Shown here one piece after another: positions 35,634 through 43,940 of a stretch of 64,000 bases of DNA (its first letter is position 1; each line of letters opens with the position of its first letter). The position numbers were made by a program, and so were the translations under genes. The DNA is from Desulfocurvus sp. (GTDB lineage Bacteria; Desulfobacterota; Desulfovibrionia; Desulfovibrionales; Desulfovibrionaceae), in assembly GCA_020692325.1 (NCBI GenBank), contig JAIMKR010000002.1:163045-227044 (forward strand), read 5' to 3'. The notes below the pieces were generated by a model. That model worked only from the letters and a program-made list of their open reading frames with translations. It did not search any database and was not told where the DNA came from.

Positions 35634-36008
35634 TCAGTCGCGTGGAGGATCGACGCGCAGCTCCGAGGTGCGCCACAAGTGGGGCGGTGCGAAACCGAGC
35701 AGGCGCAGGAATTTGGGCCAACGCGGATCGGGGTGGTCGCCTTGCTCGGCGCGCAGAGCGACGATACGCGACTTGCCAAGGCGGCGCGCCATGTCGATGA
35801 GCTGGCGCACGTCCGCCCGAAGAGAGCGGACCACACCCGGTCCGAAGCGCAGCACCTCCAGATGCACTTCCAGACTGTCTGGATGTTCGGCCAAGGCCGC
35901 GGCGGCGTAGACTCCCCGGTCGTCGAAGAGTATGAAATGCCGGTAGCGCCCGGGATCGGGCAAATATCTTTGCGAGGCATGGACGTTTTTTGTTGGCGCG
36001 CTTACCAC
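35634..36008 (-). CDS. Small phage-type protein, acetyltransferase-like
   Basis: A 124-residue protein starting at GTG with AAGGAGATAAAGCGAA upstream. The pattern (HLEVLRFGPGVVRSLRADVR, HPDPRWPKFLRLLGFAPP) resembles small GNAT-like proteins encoded in podovirus structural modules between portal and scaffold genes; WPKFLRLLGF is the most typical part. No acetyl-CoA loop is evident. It has the same strand and order as the flanking phage-like genes. Confidence 0.45.
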   Translation of the reverse strand: MVSAPTKNVHASQRYLPDPGRYRHFILFDDRGVYAAAALAEHPDSLEVHLEVLRFGPGVVRSLRADVRQLIDMARRLGKSRIVALRAEQGDHPDPRWPKFLRLLGFAPPHLWRTSELRVDPPRD

Positions 36009-36325
36009 TTCGCTTTATCTCCTTGTTTGAATTTCCTCACAAACCCACTTGCCGCACGAGATATTCAGCTATGGCTCCGACAAAAAAATCCAGGTTTTTT
36101 CTGTTGCCAACCGGAAACAACGGGTATATTGAGGGGCGCGTGAAGGGTTGGAACCGTCTTGTGCGCGGATGTACCACGCGTCGGGTGCGATTCCGCCTTC
36201 ATCCTCGGGCCGTCGATCACAACGCCGCAAGGTTTTGAGTCGATGGCGTGGTGCCCGTTGGGGGCCCCCCGTGGAACGGAATTTCTGTTTTGCGTTGTAC
36301 CACCACAAATAGAGAGGAAGAGTCC
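36009..36325. promoter_or_regulatory. Leader and promoter region of lipoprotein gene
   Basis: The 317-base gap holds a possible sigma-70 promoter (TTGCCA at 36104 and TATATT at 36125, 15-base spacing, short), implying a leader of about 190 bases with a GGGGGCCCCCC palindrome around 36260-36280. It also holds the divergent control region of the small phage-type gene. No gene seen. Confidence 0.3.
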
Positions 36326-36574
36326 ATGAAAAAGCTTTTCGCTGCCATGATCGTCGCTGCTCTCGCTTTCGGTGTTGCCGCTTGCGGCGACAAGAAGGCC
36401 GATGAGGCCAAGAAGGACGAGGCTCCCGCCGCCGCCGCTCCGGCTCCCGCCGCCGCTCCGGCTCCTGATGCCGCCGCTCCGGCTGACGCCTCCGCCAAGC
36501 CCGCTGATGGCGCCGCCGCCCCCGCCCCGGACGCCGCCGCTGCTCCGGCCGCTCCTGACACCAAGAAGCCCTAA
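36326..36574 (+). CDS. Small Ala/Pro-rich lipoprotein
   Basis: An 82-residue protein with GAGGAAG upstream. A lipoprotein signal (MKKLFAAMIVAALAFGVAAC, cysteine at 20) is followed by a lysine-rich stretch and then tandem alanine-proline repeats. It is low complexity and could span or fill the periplasm. Followed by an excellent terminator, so it is monocistronic and probably highly expressed. Function unknown. Confidence 0.7.
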   Translation: MKKLFAAMIVAALAFGVAACGDKKADEAKKDEAPAAAAPAPAAAPAPDAAAPADASAKPADGAAAPAPDAAAAPAAPDTKKP

Positions 36575-36598
36575 GGCTTTCTCGTTCAGGCAATTCAA

Positions 36599-36626
36599 GG
36601 GGGGCCTTCCGGCCCCCCTTTTTTTT
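36599..36626 (+). terminator. Rho-independent terminator
   Basis: Perfect 8-bp stem GGGGGGCC-TTCC-GGCCCCCC followed by eight Ts, 25 bases past the lipoprotein stop. Confidence 0.92.
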
Positions 36627-36634
36627 CATCCTCG

Positions 36635-36859
36635 CTACCGCGATCCATTCATTCCCCTGCCCTCCGATTCGGCCAACATCCGTCGAATGTGCAGCGCTAG
36701 GCTACGGCGCCCCTCGTTGTAGGCCGCTCGTTGCGGATCGGAATGAAAGCTGCTTTCCCACACGAAGGCCCTGGCCTCAATATCCGCAAGCACGGCTTGA
36801 CCGGCCTCACCCTCGAACGCCCGCGCATACTGCCGCTGCAAATCCTCCTGATCGTGCAT
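36635..36859 (-). CDS. Bbp19-like phage protein
   Basis: A 74-residue protein; ATG 36859 has AAGGAGG eight bases upstream, so the longer frame to 37018 is not used. The segment FVWESSFHSDPQRAAYNEGR, followed by RSLALHIRRML, matches what I know of the Bbp19 family of podoviruses, encoded next to portal and scaffold genes. Same strand as, and upstream of, the other two phage-type genes, but separated from them by the opposing lipoprotein gene. Confidence 0.55.
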   Translation of the reverse strand: MHDQEDLQRQYARAFEGEAGQAVLADIEARAFVWESSFHSDPQRAAYNEGRRSLALHIRRMLAESEGRGMNGSR

Positions 36860-37123
36860 GCCATGTCCCTCCTTCCTCATCAGCATAGCATGGGCCGTGA
36901 GACCAAGACGAAATTCCCCTTTTCTGGCCGCGAAAGAGACGAAAATTTCCTCTTGACCGGCACCTTCGAAGTGCGGAACTTCCGCTGGGACCTTGACTTT
37001 TTCCTGCGCCACCGCCATTTGTGAAATCAGTCACGTTTGCCGGTCTCCCCCATGACGGCCATGCGACGTCGGCTCATCCGACAAGCCACGGTCCCGTTCC
37101 CAGAACGCGGCGAAAGGAAGGAC

Positions 37124-40100
37124 ATGCCCAAGTCCAGCGCATCCCGCGCCGCCGCAGGCGCGCTTTTTCCTACCGACCGTCCAGGCCGGGCGTACTTCGA
37201 TCGTAAGGATTACGCCTTGCTGCGCATTGTGCGCGACGTCATCGACCGGGAGGATGCGCCATCACAAAAGCGTCTGCTCGCGCCCTACATGCACCCCCAC
37301 GGCATCAAGGAGATGGCCGCCACGCGCGGCCTGCGCATCGCCTACGCCGTAGTGCACCTTCTGGGATCGCTGGAAACCGGCAAGGCCGAGGACAGGCTCT
37401 CGGCCCTGCGCTCGCTGCACGGAGAGGTGCTGACCACGGCCGAAAGCTGGCTGCGCCGCAACACCGCGCGCGTGCTGGTGCAGCTCATGAAGGACATGGT
37501 CCGCACCAACGACCCGCTCGCGCAGCTCATGTACGCCCACGACTTCCGCGAGGCCTGCTCTGGCAAGCCGCGCATCATCCGCCGGCACCTGGCCCGCTAC
37601 CACTTGCTGGAAATGCCGGAGAACCAAAGTCAGCTCACCTTCGACGACCATGTGCACGACGCCAACACAAAGGGCCGCAAATCGAGCACACACCTCGTGC
37701 TCGACGCCTGGATCAAGGGCATCAAGTCGCTCACCGTGGTCTACTACAACTACGTCCCACGCGAGGCGGCGGCAGAACTGCTGGAGGCCGCGCGCGTGCT
37801 CGAACTCGACGTGCGCATCGGCATCGAATTCACCCCACGCTTCCGGGGACGCTTCCTCAAAATCATCTGGGTTCCTGGCGGGTTCACCAATCCATCCGAG
37901 TTCTTGGATTTCATCGAGCAACCCGCCACGGCGGCATTCATGGCCGAGGGACGCATCGTCTCGCGCCATCATCAGCGCTATGTCAACGCGGTATTCGCCC
38001 GCTTCAACGCGGTGCACCGCAAAACCCTGGCCCGCGACCACGGCCTCCAGCTCCCCGTCCTCTCGGCTCAGGAATTTCAACGGTTCGTCGGCGCAGGCCA
38101 GGCCTCGGTGCAGCATCTTGGCAAATTCATCCACGAAAAGCTGCTGCCGCTCATGCGCGAACAGGCCGCATTTCTCCGTCACGAACTCGCCTCGGCCAGT
38201 CCTCCCGAGCGCACGGAAATCCGCCAACAGCTTTCGCGCTTGGCGAAGCTGGACTCCGATGAGATCATCGAGCAATTCCTGCGGCCGCGCAAAAATCCCG
38301 GTCTGCCAAACCCGGACGTACCGAGCGACGATCCTGCGGCGCCCGCGCTGCTGCGCCTCACGCCGCAAGAGCTGACCACGCGTCTGCAGGAGATCCACCC
38401 GGCCGGGCGCATCACCCTGAGTTTGGGGAACTTGCGTGTGGAGGAAGTGCTGGAGATCCTCTACGATTGCCGCGGCACGGTGACGCACCTGGAAATCGTG
38501 AACATGAAGGACCGGGTGCTGGGGCGCGACATCGATCGGATGCGCATCAGCGCCCTGCGTGACGCGCTGAATACTTCCAATGTCATCAAACTCAAGCGGC
38601 TCATCCGCGACATCATCGAGTCCGTGCCGACCAAGAGCGTGCGCGAAAAACTGGAGGAAATTCTTTTCGACATCGCCACGCTGCACACCTGCTACCGCAA
38701 AAAGCCCCTGGCAGCCTGCGTTGGCACCGACTCCACGGGCCAATCAAGTCGGCTGTACGGCATGGGGCTCGTCGTGGAGGACACCCTGCCCTTGCGCGCG
38801 CGCCACGCTCTGCGCAAAATGCCCGAGGCCACGACAAAACGCCTCGACGTGCAGGCCGATGCGAGTCTGCGCGTCACCGAACTGCCCGAGGACGACCGCA
38901 CACCCGAACGGGGCGTCGTGCACGCCCTGGCCGCCACCTTCCCCAGCCTGCGCTTTCTGGAGCCACGCCGACGCCGTGTGGAATGGGTCGCCGGCGACTG
39001 CCGCCTTACGCCCGGGCGTCCGGGCAACGTTTCGCTCATGGGCGGCGTGCAACGCGAAAACGGCCCGGAATGCGGCCTCGCACCGGCAACGCCTTCGCCC
39101 CGCAAGCCCCGCTGGCTGCTGCCCCCGCGCTATTTCAACTCCGGGCTCAAAATCGCGCTCAAGATCATCGGGGGCTTCATCCCGGCCGCCCTCACCTTCA
39201 TCCTCACCAAGGACTGGTGGGTGCTGGCGTATCTCGGCGCGTTCATCTGGTTCGCCATCACCGGCATCCGCAACATCATCCAGATGGTGGTGGCCACCGG
39301 CGGGCTCACGCGGTCCTCGCTTTTGCGCTGGGACAGCCTCGTCAGCTGGGAACGCCTGGCGGATTCGCTGTTGTACACGGGAATATCCGTGCCGCTGCTG
39401 GACTACGTCATCAAAACCGAGCTGCTCAACCGCGCCTGTTCCATCACCCTCGACAACGCTCCGCTCACCCTCTACACGGTGGTGGCCCTGGCGAACGCCC
39501 TCTACATCACCTTCCACAACGTGTTGCGCGGCCTGCCGCGCGGCACGGCCCTGGGCAACTGGTTCCGCTCCATCGTGTCCATTCCCCTGGCTTTGGCCTA
39601 CAGCTGGGTCATCGTGCTTTCCCTGCGCGCGGCAGGCCATGCGGACGCCATTCAACTCGTCGAGCCCTGGGCCGCCATCATCTCCAAACTCGCCTCGGAC
39701 ACGGCCGCCGGCTTCATCGAGGGGTTCGTGGATCGCGCCCAGGCCTCGCGGCTGCGCCAGCTCGACTACAAAACCAAGCTTGCGCAACTTTTCGACGCCT
39801 TTCAGAAGCTGGAGCTGCGCTTCCCGCAGGAGGATGTGCTGGCGTTGTTGGAGTCCCCCCGTCAGTTTATGCTGACCATGAGCTACGAGGACAAGGGGCT
39901 GGAAAACATCATCATCGTCAATGCACTGGATTTACTATATTTTTGGATGTACCAACCGCGCGCGCGCTGTGTCATGGCCAAGCTTTTGACCGAAATGAGC
40001 GTGGAGGAACGCAAGGTGTTTCTGCTTTCGCAGTACGTGCTGCTGCGCGAACGCGAAATCAGCCAGTTGTTCCTGGATGGTCTGGTGGGCAAGAACTTCG

Positions 40101-40240
40101 CCCGTGCCCTGTCCTTCTATTTGGACCATGCCCGCGAATATCTGGAGGACCTCCAGGCGCTGGCCGCCGGCCTTCAAATCGTCGAAGAGGATCGGACGCA
40201 GTCCTCGCCGCCGCCTCCGCCCAGCCCCGCCACGGCATGA
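37124..40240 (+). CDS. 1038-residue membrane protein of unknown function
   Basis: Start chosen at MPKSSASRAA with AAAGGAAGGAC upstream. About 670 soluble residues come first, including a stretch that looks like a phospholipase D-like or PFL-like barrel segment (KSLTVVYYNYVPREAAAELL) without clear catalytic motifs. Then follow about six membrane segments (around residues 690-860, beginning LKIALKIIGGFIPAALTFIL) and a 170-residue helical C-terminus with a proline tail. I cannot name the family. It is monocistronic, with a terminator two bases past the stop. An intact, well-translated large gene. Confidence 0.7.
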   Translation: MPKSSASRAAAGALFPTDRPGRAYFDRKDYALLRIVRDVIDREDAPSQKRLLAPYMHPHGIKEMAATRGLRIAYAVVHLLGSLETGKAEDRLSALRSLHGEVLTTAESWLRRNTARVLVQLMKDMVRTNDPLAQLMYAHDFREACSGKPRIIRRHLARYHLLEMPENQSQLTFDDHVHDANTKGRKSSTHLVLDAWIKGIKSLTVVYYNYVPREAAAELLEAARVLELDVRIGIEFTPRFRGRFLKIIWVPGGFTNPSEFLDFIEQPATAAFMAEGRIVSRHHQRYVNAVFARFNAVHRKTLARDHGLQLPVLSAQEFQRFVGAGQASVQHLGKFIHEKLLPLMREQAAFLRHELASASPPERTEIRQQLSRLAKLDSDEIIEQFLRPRKNPGLPNPDVPSDDPAAPALLRLTPQELTTRLQEIHPAGRITLSLGNLRVEEVLEILYDCRGTVTHLEIVNMKDRVLGRDIDRMRISALRDALNTSNVIKLKRLIRDIIESVPTKSVREKLEEILFDIATLHTCYRKKPLAACVGTDSTGQSSRLYGMGLVVEDTLPLRARHALRKMPEATTKRLDVQADASLRVTELPEDDRTPERGVVHALAATFPSLRFLEPRRRRVEWVAGDCRLTPGRPGNVSLMGGVQRENGPECGLAPATPSPRKPRWLLPPRYFNSGLKIALKIIGGFIPAALTFILTKDWWVLAYLGAFIWFAITGIRNIIQMVVATGGLTRSSLLRWDSLVSWERLADSLLYTGISVPLLDYVIKTELLNRACSITLDNAPLTLYTVVALANALYITFHNVLRGLPRGTALGNWFRSIVSIPLALAYSWVIVLSLRAAGHADAIQLVEPWAAIISKLASDTAAGFIEGFVDRAQASRLRQLDYKTKLAQLFDAFQKLELRFPQEDVLALLESPRQFMLTMSYEDKGLENIIIVNALDLLYFWMYQPRARCVMAKLLTEMSVEERKVFLLSQYVLLREREISQLFLDGLVGKNFARALSFYLDHAREYLEDLQALAAGLQIVEEDRTQSSPPPPPSPATA

Positions 40241-40241
40241 A

Positions 40242-40270
40242 AAAAGGCGGCCCGCGATGGACCGCCTTTT
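40242..40270. terminator. Bidirectional terminator
   Basis: AAAAGGCGGCCC pairs with GGACCGCCTTTT (one G-U) around five bases. It separates the convergent large membrane gene and aroE. Confidence 0.85.
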
Positions 40271-40299
40271 CTTTTCCCGAGTGGATCGAACGCCCGGCC

Positions 40300-41139
40300 T
40301 TAGCCGCCGGTGAGGGCCATGTCGGCCATGAGCACCTGCGCGGCGCGACGCGCATCGAGCTTTTTGCCCGTCCACAGCTCGAACTGGGCCAGCCCCTGAT
40401 GCAGGAACATGGTCAGCCCGGACACGCAGCCCACCCCCGCCTCCTGCGCCTCGGCGAGAAGCCGGGTACGCACGGGGTTGTAGACGAAGTCGAACACCAG
40501 CCCGACCCCGGCGAAGCCATCCGCCGGCCAGGGCGATTCGTCCTGATGCTCGCCCTGCATTCCCAGCGGCGTGGTGTTGAGGATGAGCGACCACGCCCTT
40601 ACGCGCTCGTCCCAGGGCACGGCGCGCAGGCCGAAGTCCGCCGCGAGCTTTTCGGCTTTTGCGGCCGTGCGATTGGCCACGGCCACATCGGCCACGCCGA
40701 GCTCCCGCAAAGCCGCGCACGCGGCCCTGGCGGCTCCTCCAGCTCCCAGCACCAACGCGCTCTTCAGACCGGATCCCCGACCTTCCAGCGCCTTCACGAT
40801 GCCGAGCACGTCGGTATTGTCGCCCAAAAGCGCGCCGTCACGCCAGAACAGGGTATTCACCGCGCCAACGGCCTTGGCCCGGTCGGTCAGACCGTCGAGG
40901 TGGCGCATGACCGCCTGCTTGTGCGGAATGGTCACGCTGACGCCCCGGATATGCCGGGCGCGGACCTCGGCCATGAAGGCCGGCAGCTTGGCCGGCTCCG
41001 TGGGCCAGGGGACATAGAGGCCGGTCAGACCGGCCTCTTTCAACCCCCAGTTATGCAGCAGCGGACTTTTGCTGTGCCCCAGGGGCCAGCCGATGATGCC
41101 ATACTGCCCCTGGGGCTTTTTCTCTTGATCGAGCCGCAC
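40300..41139 (-). CDS. aroE: Shikimate dehydrogenase
   Basis: A 279-residue enzyme that reduces 3-dehydroshikimate with NADPH in aromatic amino acid synthesis. Seen: substrate site GWPLGHSKSPLLHN, catalytic lysine in VSVTIPHKQAVM, aspartate in LLGDNTDVLG, nucleotide loop VLGAGGAARAA, and ANRTAAKAEKL, whose arginine favours NADP. It lies four bases downstream of the oxidoreductase operon and is probably cotranscribed. Confidence 0.93.
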   Translation of the reverse strand: MRLDQEKKPQGQYGIIGWPLGHSKSPLLHNWGLKEAGLTGLYVPWPTEPAKLPAFMAEVRARHIRGVSVTIPHKQAVMRHLDGLTDRAKAVGAVNTLFWRDGALLGDNTDVLGIVKALEGRGSGLKSALVLGAGGAARAACAALRELGVADVAVANRTAAKAEKLAADFGLRAVPWDERVRAWSLILNTTPLGMQGEHQDESPWPADGFAGVGLVFDFVYNPVRTRLLAEAQEAGVGCVSGLTMFLHQGLAQFELWTGKKLDARRAAQVLMADMALTGG

Positions 41140-41143
41140 GCGC

Positions 41144-41752
41144 TTACTTCGCCGTGGCGGACTTTTTGACGGCCGGTTTCTTCGCGGCGACTGGAGCGGC
41201 GGCCATCTGCTTTTTGGCGTAGTCCGCCCCCATGCGCAGGGCCTTGACGTTGATGTCCACGATCTTGGGCTTCATCACCGAGGCCAAGCAGCCCTCCACG
41301 GTGGCCAGATTGACCATGCCCGTGGCCGCCACGTAGGCGCCGAGCATGATGGTGTTCACCGCCCGGGCGTTGCCGAGTTCGTCAGCCAGCTTGTTGGCGG
41401 GCACCAGCACGCAGCGCACGCGGCCGCCCTTCTCCACCAGCTCGGGTTCGACGAGGGAGGAGTTGACGATCTCGAGGCCGCCGTCCACCAACCGTCCCTG
41501 GAACTTGTCCAGGCTGGGGCGGTTGAGGATGATGAGGCTCTTGGGCGAATTGATGAGGGGCGAACCGATCTCCTCGTCGGAGAGCACCACGGTGCAGTTG
41601 GCCGTGCCGCCGCGCATCTCCACGCCGTAGACCGGAATGTAGGTGACGTTCATCTTCTCGCGCATGCCGGCGTAGGCCAGCAGGTTACCGATGAGCAGCA
41701 CGCCCTGGCCGCCGAAGCCGGCCATGATGACATCCATGTAGCGTTTCATCAT
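41144..41752 (-). CDS. 2-oxoacid:ferredoxin oxidoreductase, gamma subunit
   Basis: A 202-residue protein with DVIMAGFGGQGVLLIGNLLA, the conserved start of gamma subunits, and EMRGGTANCTV. The last 20 residues are an alanine-lysine tail. It completes a four-subunit enzyme that decarboxylates a 2-oxoacid to acyl-CoA and reduces ferredoxin. Its start overlaps the beta-subunit gene by four bases. Confidence 0.9.
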   Translation of the reverse strand: MMKRYMDVIMAGFGGQGVLLIGNLLAYAGMREKMNVTYIPVYGVEMRGGTANCTVVLSDEEIGSPLINSPKSLIILNRPSLDKFQGRLVDGGLEIVNSSLVEPELVEKGGRVRCVLVPANKLADELGNARAVNTIMLGAYVAATGMVNLATVEGCLASVMKPKIVDINVKALRMGADYAKKQMAAAPVAAKKPAVKKSATAK

Positions 41753-42549
41753 TCGCCTCCCGCGACCATGGATCCGCAGGTGCCGTCCGCGACGGCGTCG
41801 CGGTACACGCCCAGCGGGAAGTAGGGAATCATCTCGTCGGCGATGCGCTTGTTGCAGGCGATGGCCGAAAGCCGCAGGTTGGTGGGACAGCCGGAAAGCA
41901 ACTCCACGAAACCGAAGCCGTACCCCTTTTGCTGCACGTCGAAGGCCTGCCGGATGTACTTCCTGGCCTGCCGGATGTTCTTGACCGAATCCAGCGAACC
42001 GCGCGCGGCGAAAGCCGTGCCGCCCAGGTGCGCGATGATCTCGGTCATGCGGATGGGCGAGCCCTCGCGCTCCAGGCAGCGGCCGCGTGGCGAGGTGGTG
42101 GTCTTCTGGCCGAGCAGCGTGGTCGGGGCCATCTGCCCGCCGGTCATGCCATAGACGGTGTTGTTGATGAACACGACGCTGATGCGCTCGCCGCGGTTGG
42201 CGGCGTGTATGATCTCAGCCATGCCGATGGAGGCGAGGTCGCCGTCACCCTGGTAGGTGAAGACGAACTTATCCGGCCGGGAGCGCTTGACGCCCGTGGC
42301 CACCGCGGGGGCGCGGCCATGCGGGGCCTCCACGCTGTCGGCGTCGATGTAATTGTACAGGAACACGGAGCAGCCGATGGAGGCCACGGCGATGGTGTTC
42401 TCGATAACGCCCATCTCGTCGAGCACCTCGGCCACGAGGCGGTGGGCGATGCCGTGATGACAGCCGGGACAGTAGTGCGTCGGGCGGTCGATCATGGAGG
42501 CCGGCCGGGTGAAGACCAGCTCCTCCGCCGCGTTTTTGGTTTCGGCCAT
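41749..42549 (-). CDS. 2-oxoacid:ferredoxin oxidoreductase, beta (TPP) subunit
   Basis: A 266-residue thiamine diphosphate-binding subunit: YCPGCHHGIAHRL (conserved cysteine motif), GDGDLASIGMAEIIHAANRG with NNTVYGMTGGQ (the GDG...NN thiamine-binding motif). Substrate range is set with the alpha subunit; the family includes 2-oxoglutarate and branched-chain 2-oxoacid enzymes. Confidence 0.9.
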   Translation of the reverse strand: MAETKNAAEELVFTRPASMIDRPTHYCPGCHHGIAHRLVAEVLDEMGVIENTIAVASIGCSVFLYNYIDADSVEAPHGRAPAVATGVKRSRPDKFVFTYQGDGDLASIGMAEIIHAANRGERISVVFINNTVYGMTGGQMAPTTLLGQKTTTSPRGRCLEREGSPIRMTEIIAHLGGTAFAARGSLDSVKNIRQARKYIRQAFDVQQKGYGFGFVELLSGCPTNLRLSAIACNKRIADEMIPYFPLGVYRDAVADGTCGSMVAGGE

Positions 42550-42551
42550 GG

Positions 42552-43634
42552 CTATTTCCTCCCCAGGGCGCGCACGATGGGCGCCATGAAGTCGTCGGGG
42601 CTCGGCATGTTGCCGGGATAGACGCAGAACAGATCGGAGTCGGCGTAATGGCGCACGGAAAGGCGCACGTCCTCGACCATCTGGCCCAGGTTGTGCTCGA
42701 TGGTCAGGAAGCGTTTGCCTTCCTTGGCCAGCTTCTCCAACGCCTTGTCGGGGAAAGGATAGAGCGTCTTGGGCCTGAACAGCCCGACCTTCTTTCCCTT
42801 TTCGCGCAGGGCGCGCACCGCGCTCTTGGCGATGCGTCCGATGGAGCCGTAGGCCACCACCACCAGATCCGCGTCCTTGGTCTCATAGGTTTCGAACTCC
42901 ACCAGCTTCTTCCAGGCCTCGTACTTGGCTTGCAAGTGCTTGTTCTGGCCCGCCAGCTCACCGTCGTTGAGGAACAGCGACTTGATGATGCGGTGCTCCC
43001 GCTTGCTCGGGCCGCTCTTGGGCGCGCCGATAAGCCGCCAGTCCGCGCCCTCCTCCGGGTCCACGGCCTTGGGCTCGCGCGGGACGATCGGCTCCTTCAT
43101 CTGGCCGACAATGGCGTCGCCGAGGATCATGACCGGGTTGCGGAAGGAGAAGGCCAGATCGAACGCGCGGTAGGTCATGTCGTAGGCTTCCTGCGCGCCG
43201 CAAGGCGCGAGGACGAACAGGCGGTAGTCGCCGTGGCCGCCACCGCGCGTGGCCTGAAAATAGTCGCCCTGGCTGGAGCCGATGTCGCCCAGTCCCGGGC
43301 CGCCACGGGTCATGTTCACGACGACGGCGGGAATCTCGCTGCCGGCCATGTAGCTGAGGGCCTCCTGCTTGAGGCTCACGCCGGGCGAGGACGAGCTCGT
43401 CATGGCGCGCACGCCGCTGGCGCCCGCGCCAAGCAGCATGTTCGCCGCGGCCACTTCGCTCTCGGCCTGGACGAACTGTCCACCAGCGTCGACGAGGGCC
43501 TGACTCATGAACTCTGGGATGTCGTTTTGCGGGGTGATGGGATAGCCGAAGAAGCAACGGCATCCCGCGGCCAGGGCGCCCAGGCCGATGGCCTCGTTGC
43601 CCTTGACGAAAATACGTTCTTTTTTCTCCGCCAT
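42552..43634 (-). CDS. vorB: 2-oxoacid:ferredoxin oxidoreductase, alpha subunit (VorB type)
   Basis: A 360-residue subunit; AGGAGGTTCGCC precedes ATG. FVKGNEAIGLGALAAG and FFGYPITPQNDIPEFM followed by QAESEVAAANMLLGA are the hallmarks of 3-methyl-2-oxobutanoate dehydrogenase subunit VorB. TSSSSPGVSLKQEA follows. This favours branched-chain 2-oxoacid oxidation, although a 2-oxoglutarate enzyme cannot be excluded. Confidence 0.85.
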   Translation of the reverse strand: MAEKKERIFVKGNEAIGLGALAAGCRCFFGYPITPQNDIPEFMSQALVDAGGQFVQAESEVAAANMLLGAGASGVRAMTSSSSPGVSLKQEALSYMAGSEIPAVVVNMTRGGPGLGDIGSSQGDYFQATRGGGHGDYRLFVLAPCGAQEAYDMTYRAFDLAFSFRNPVMILGDAIVGQMKEPIVPREPKAVDPEEGADWRLIGAPKSGPSKREHRIIKSLFLNDGELAGQNKHLQAKYEAWKKLVEFETYETKDADLVVVAYGSIGRIAKSAVRALREKGKKVGLFRPKTLYPFPDKALEKLAKEGKRFLTIEHNLGQMVEDVRLSVRHYADSDLFCVYPGNMPSPDDFMAPIVRALGRK

Positions 43635-43644
43635 GGCGAACCTC

Positions 43645-43878
43645 CTAGGCGGCCTTCTTAGGCTTTTTGCTCCGCCAGACCTCGATAGCGACGTCCGGGC
43701 AGATGGTGGCGCAGGAGGCGCATCCGGTGCACTTCTCCATATCCTCGGCGGACACTTCGGCCACCTTGTACCCATGCTGGTTGATGCGCTCGGACTGCCT
43801 GATGATCTGCGTCGGGCAGACCTGGGTGCACAAAAGGCACCCCTTGCAGCGCTCCTCCGCTACGGTGATGTGGGACAT
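43645..43878 (-). CDS. 2-oxoacid oxidoreductase delta subunit, 2[4Fe-4S] ferredoxin
   Basis: A 77-residue protein with two clusters, CKGCLLCTQVCP and CTGCASCATICP. It carries electrons from the TPP centre to external ferredoxin. First gene of the operon (delta-alpha-beta-gamma), ten bases before the alpha subunit. Confidence 0.9.
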   Translation of the reverse strand: MSHITVAEERCKGCLLCTQVCPTQIIRQSERINQHGYKVAEVSAEDMEKCTGCASCATICPDVAIEVWRSKKPKKAA

Positions 43879-43940
43879 TGCTCACCCCTTTTCGCCATGC
43901 GGACGGAGAGTCTCGCGCGGCGTTTGTCGGATTGCGCCCA

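Noticed and set aside
38983..41169. 728-codon plus-strand frame
   Set aside because: Overlaps the large membrane gene in another frame and aroE in antisense, and runs through the terminator between them.
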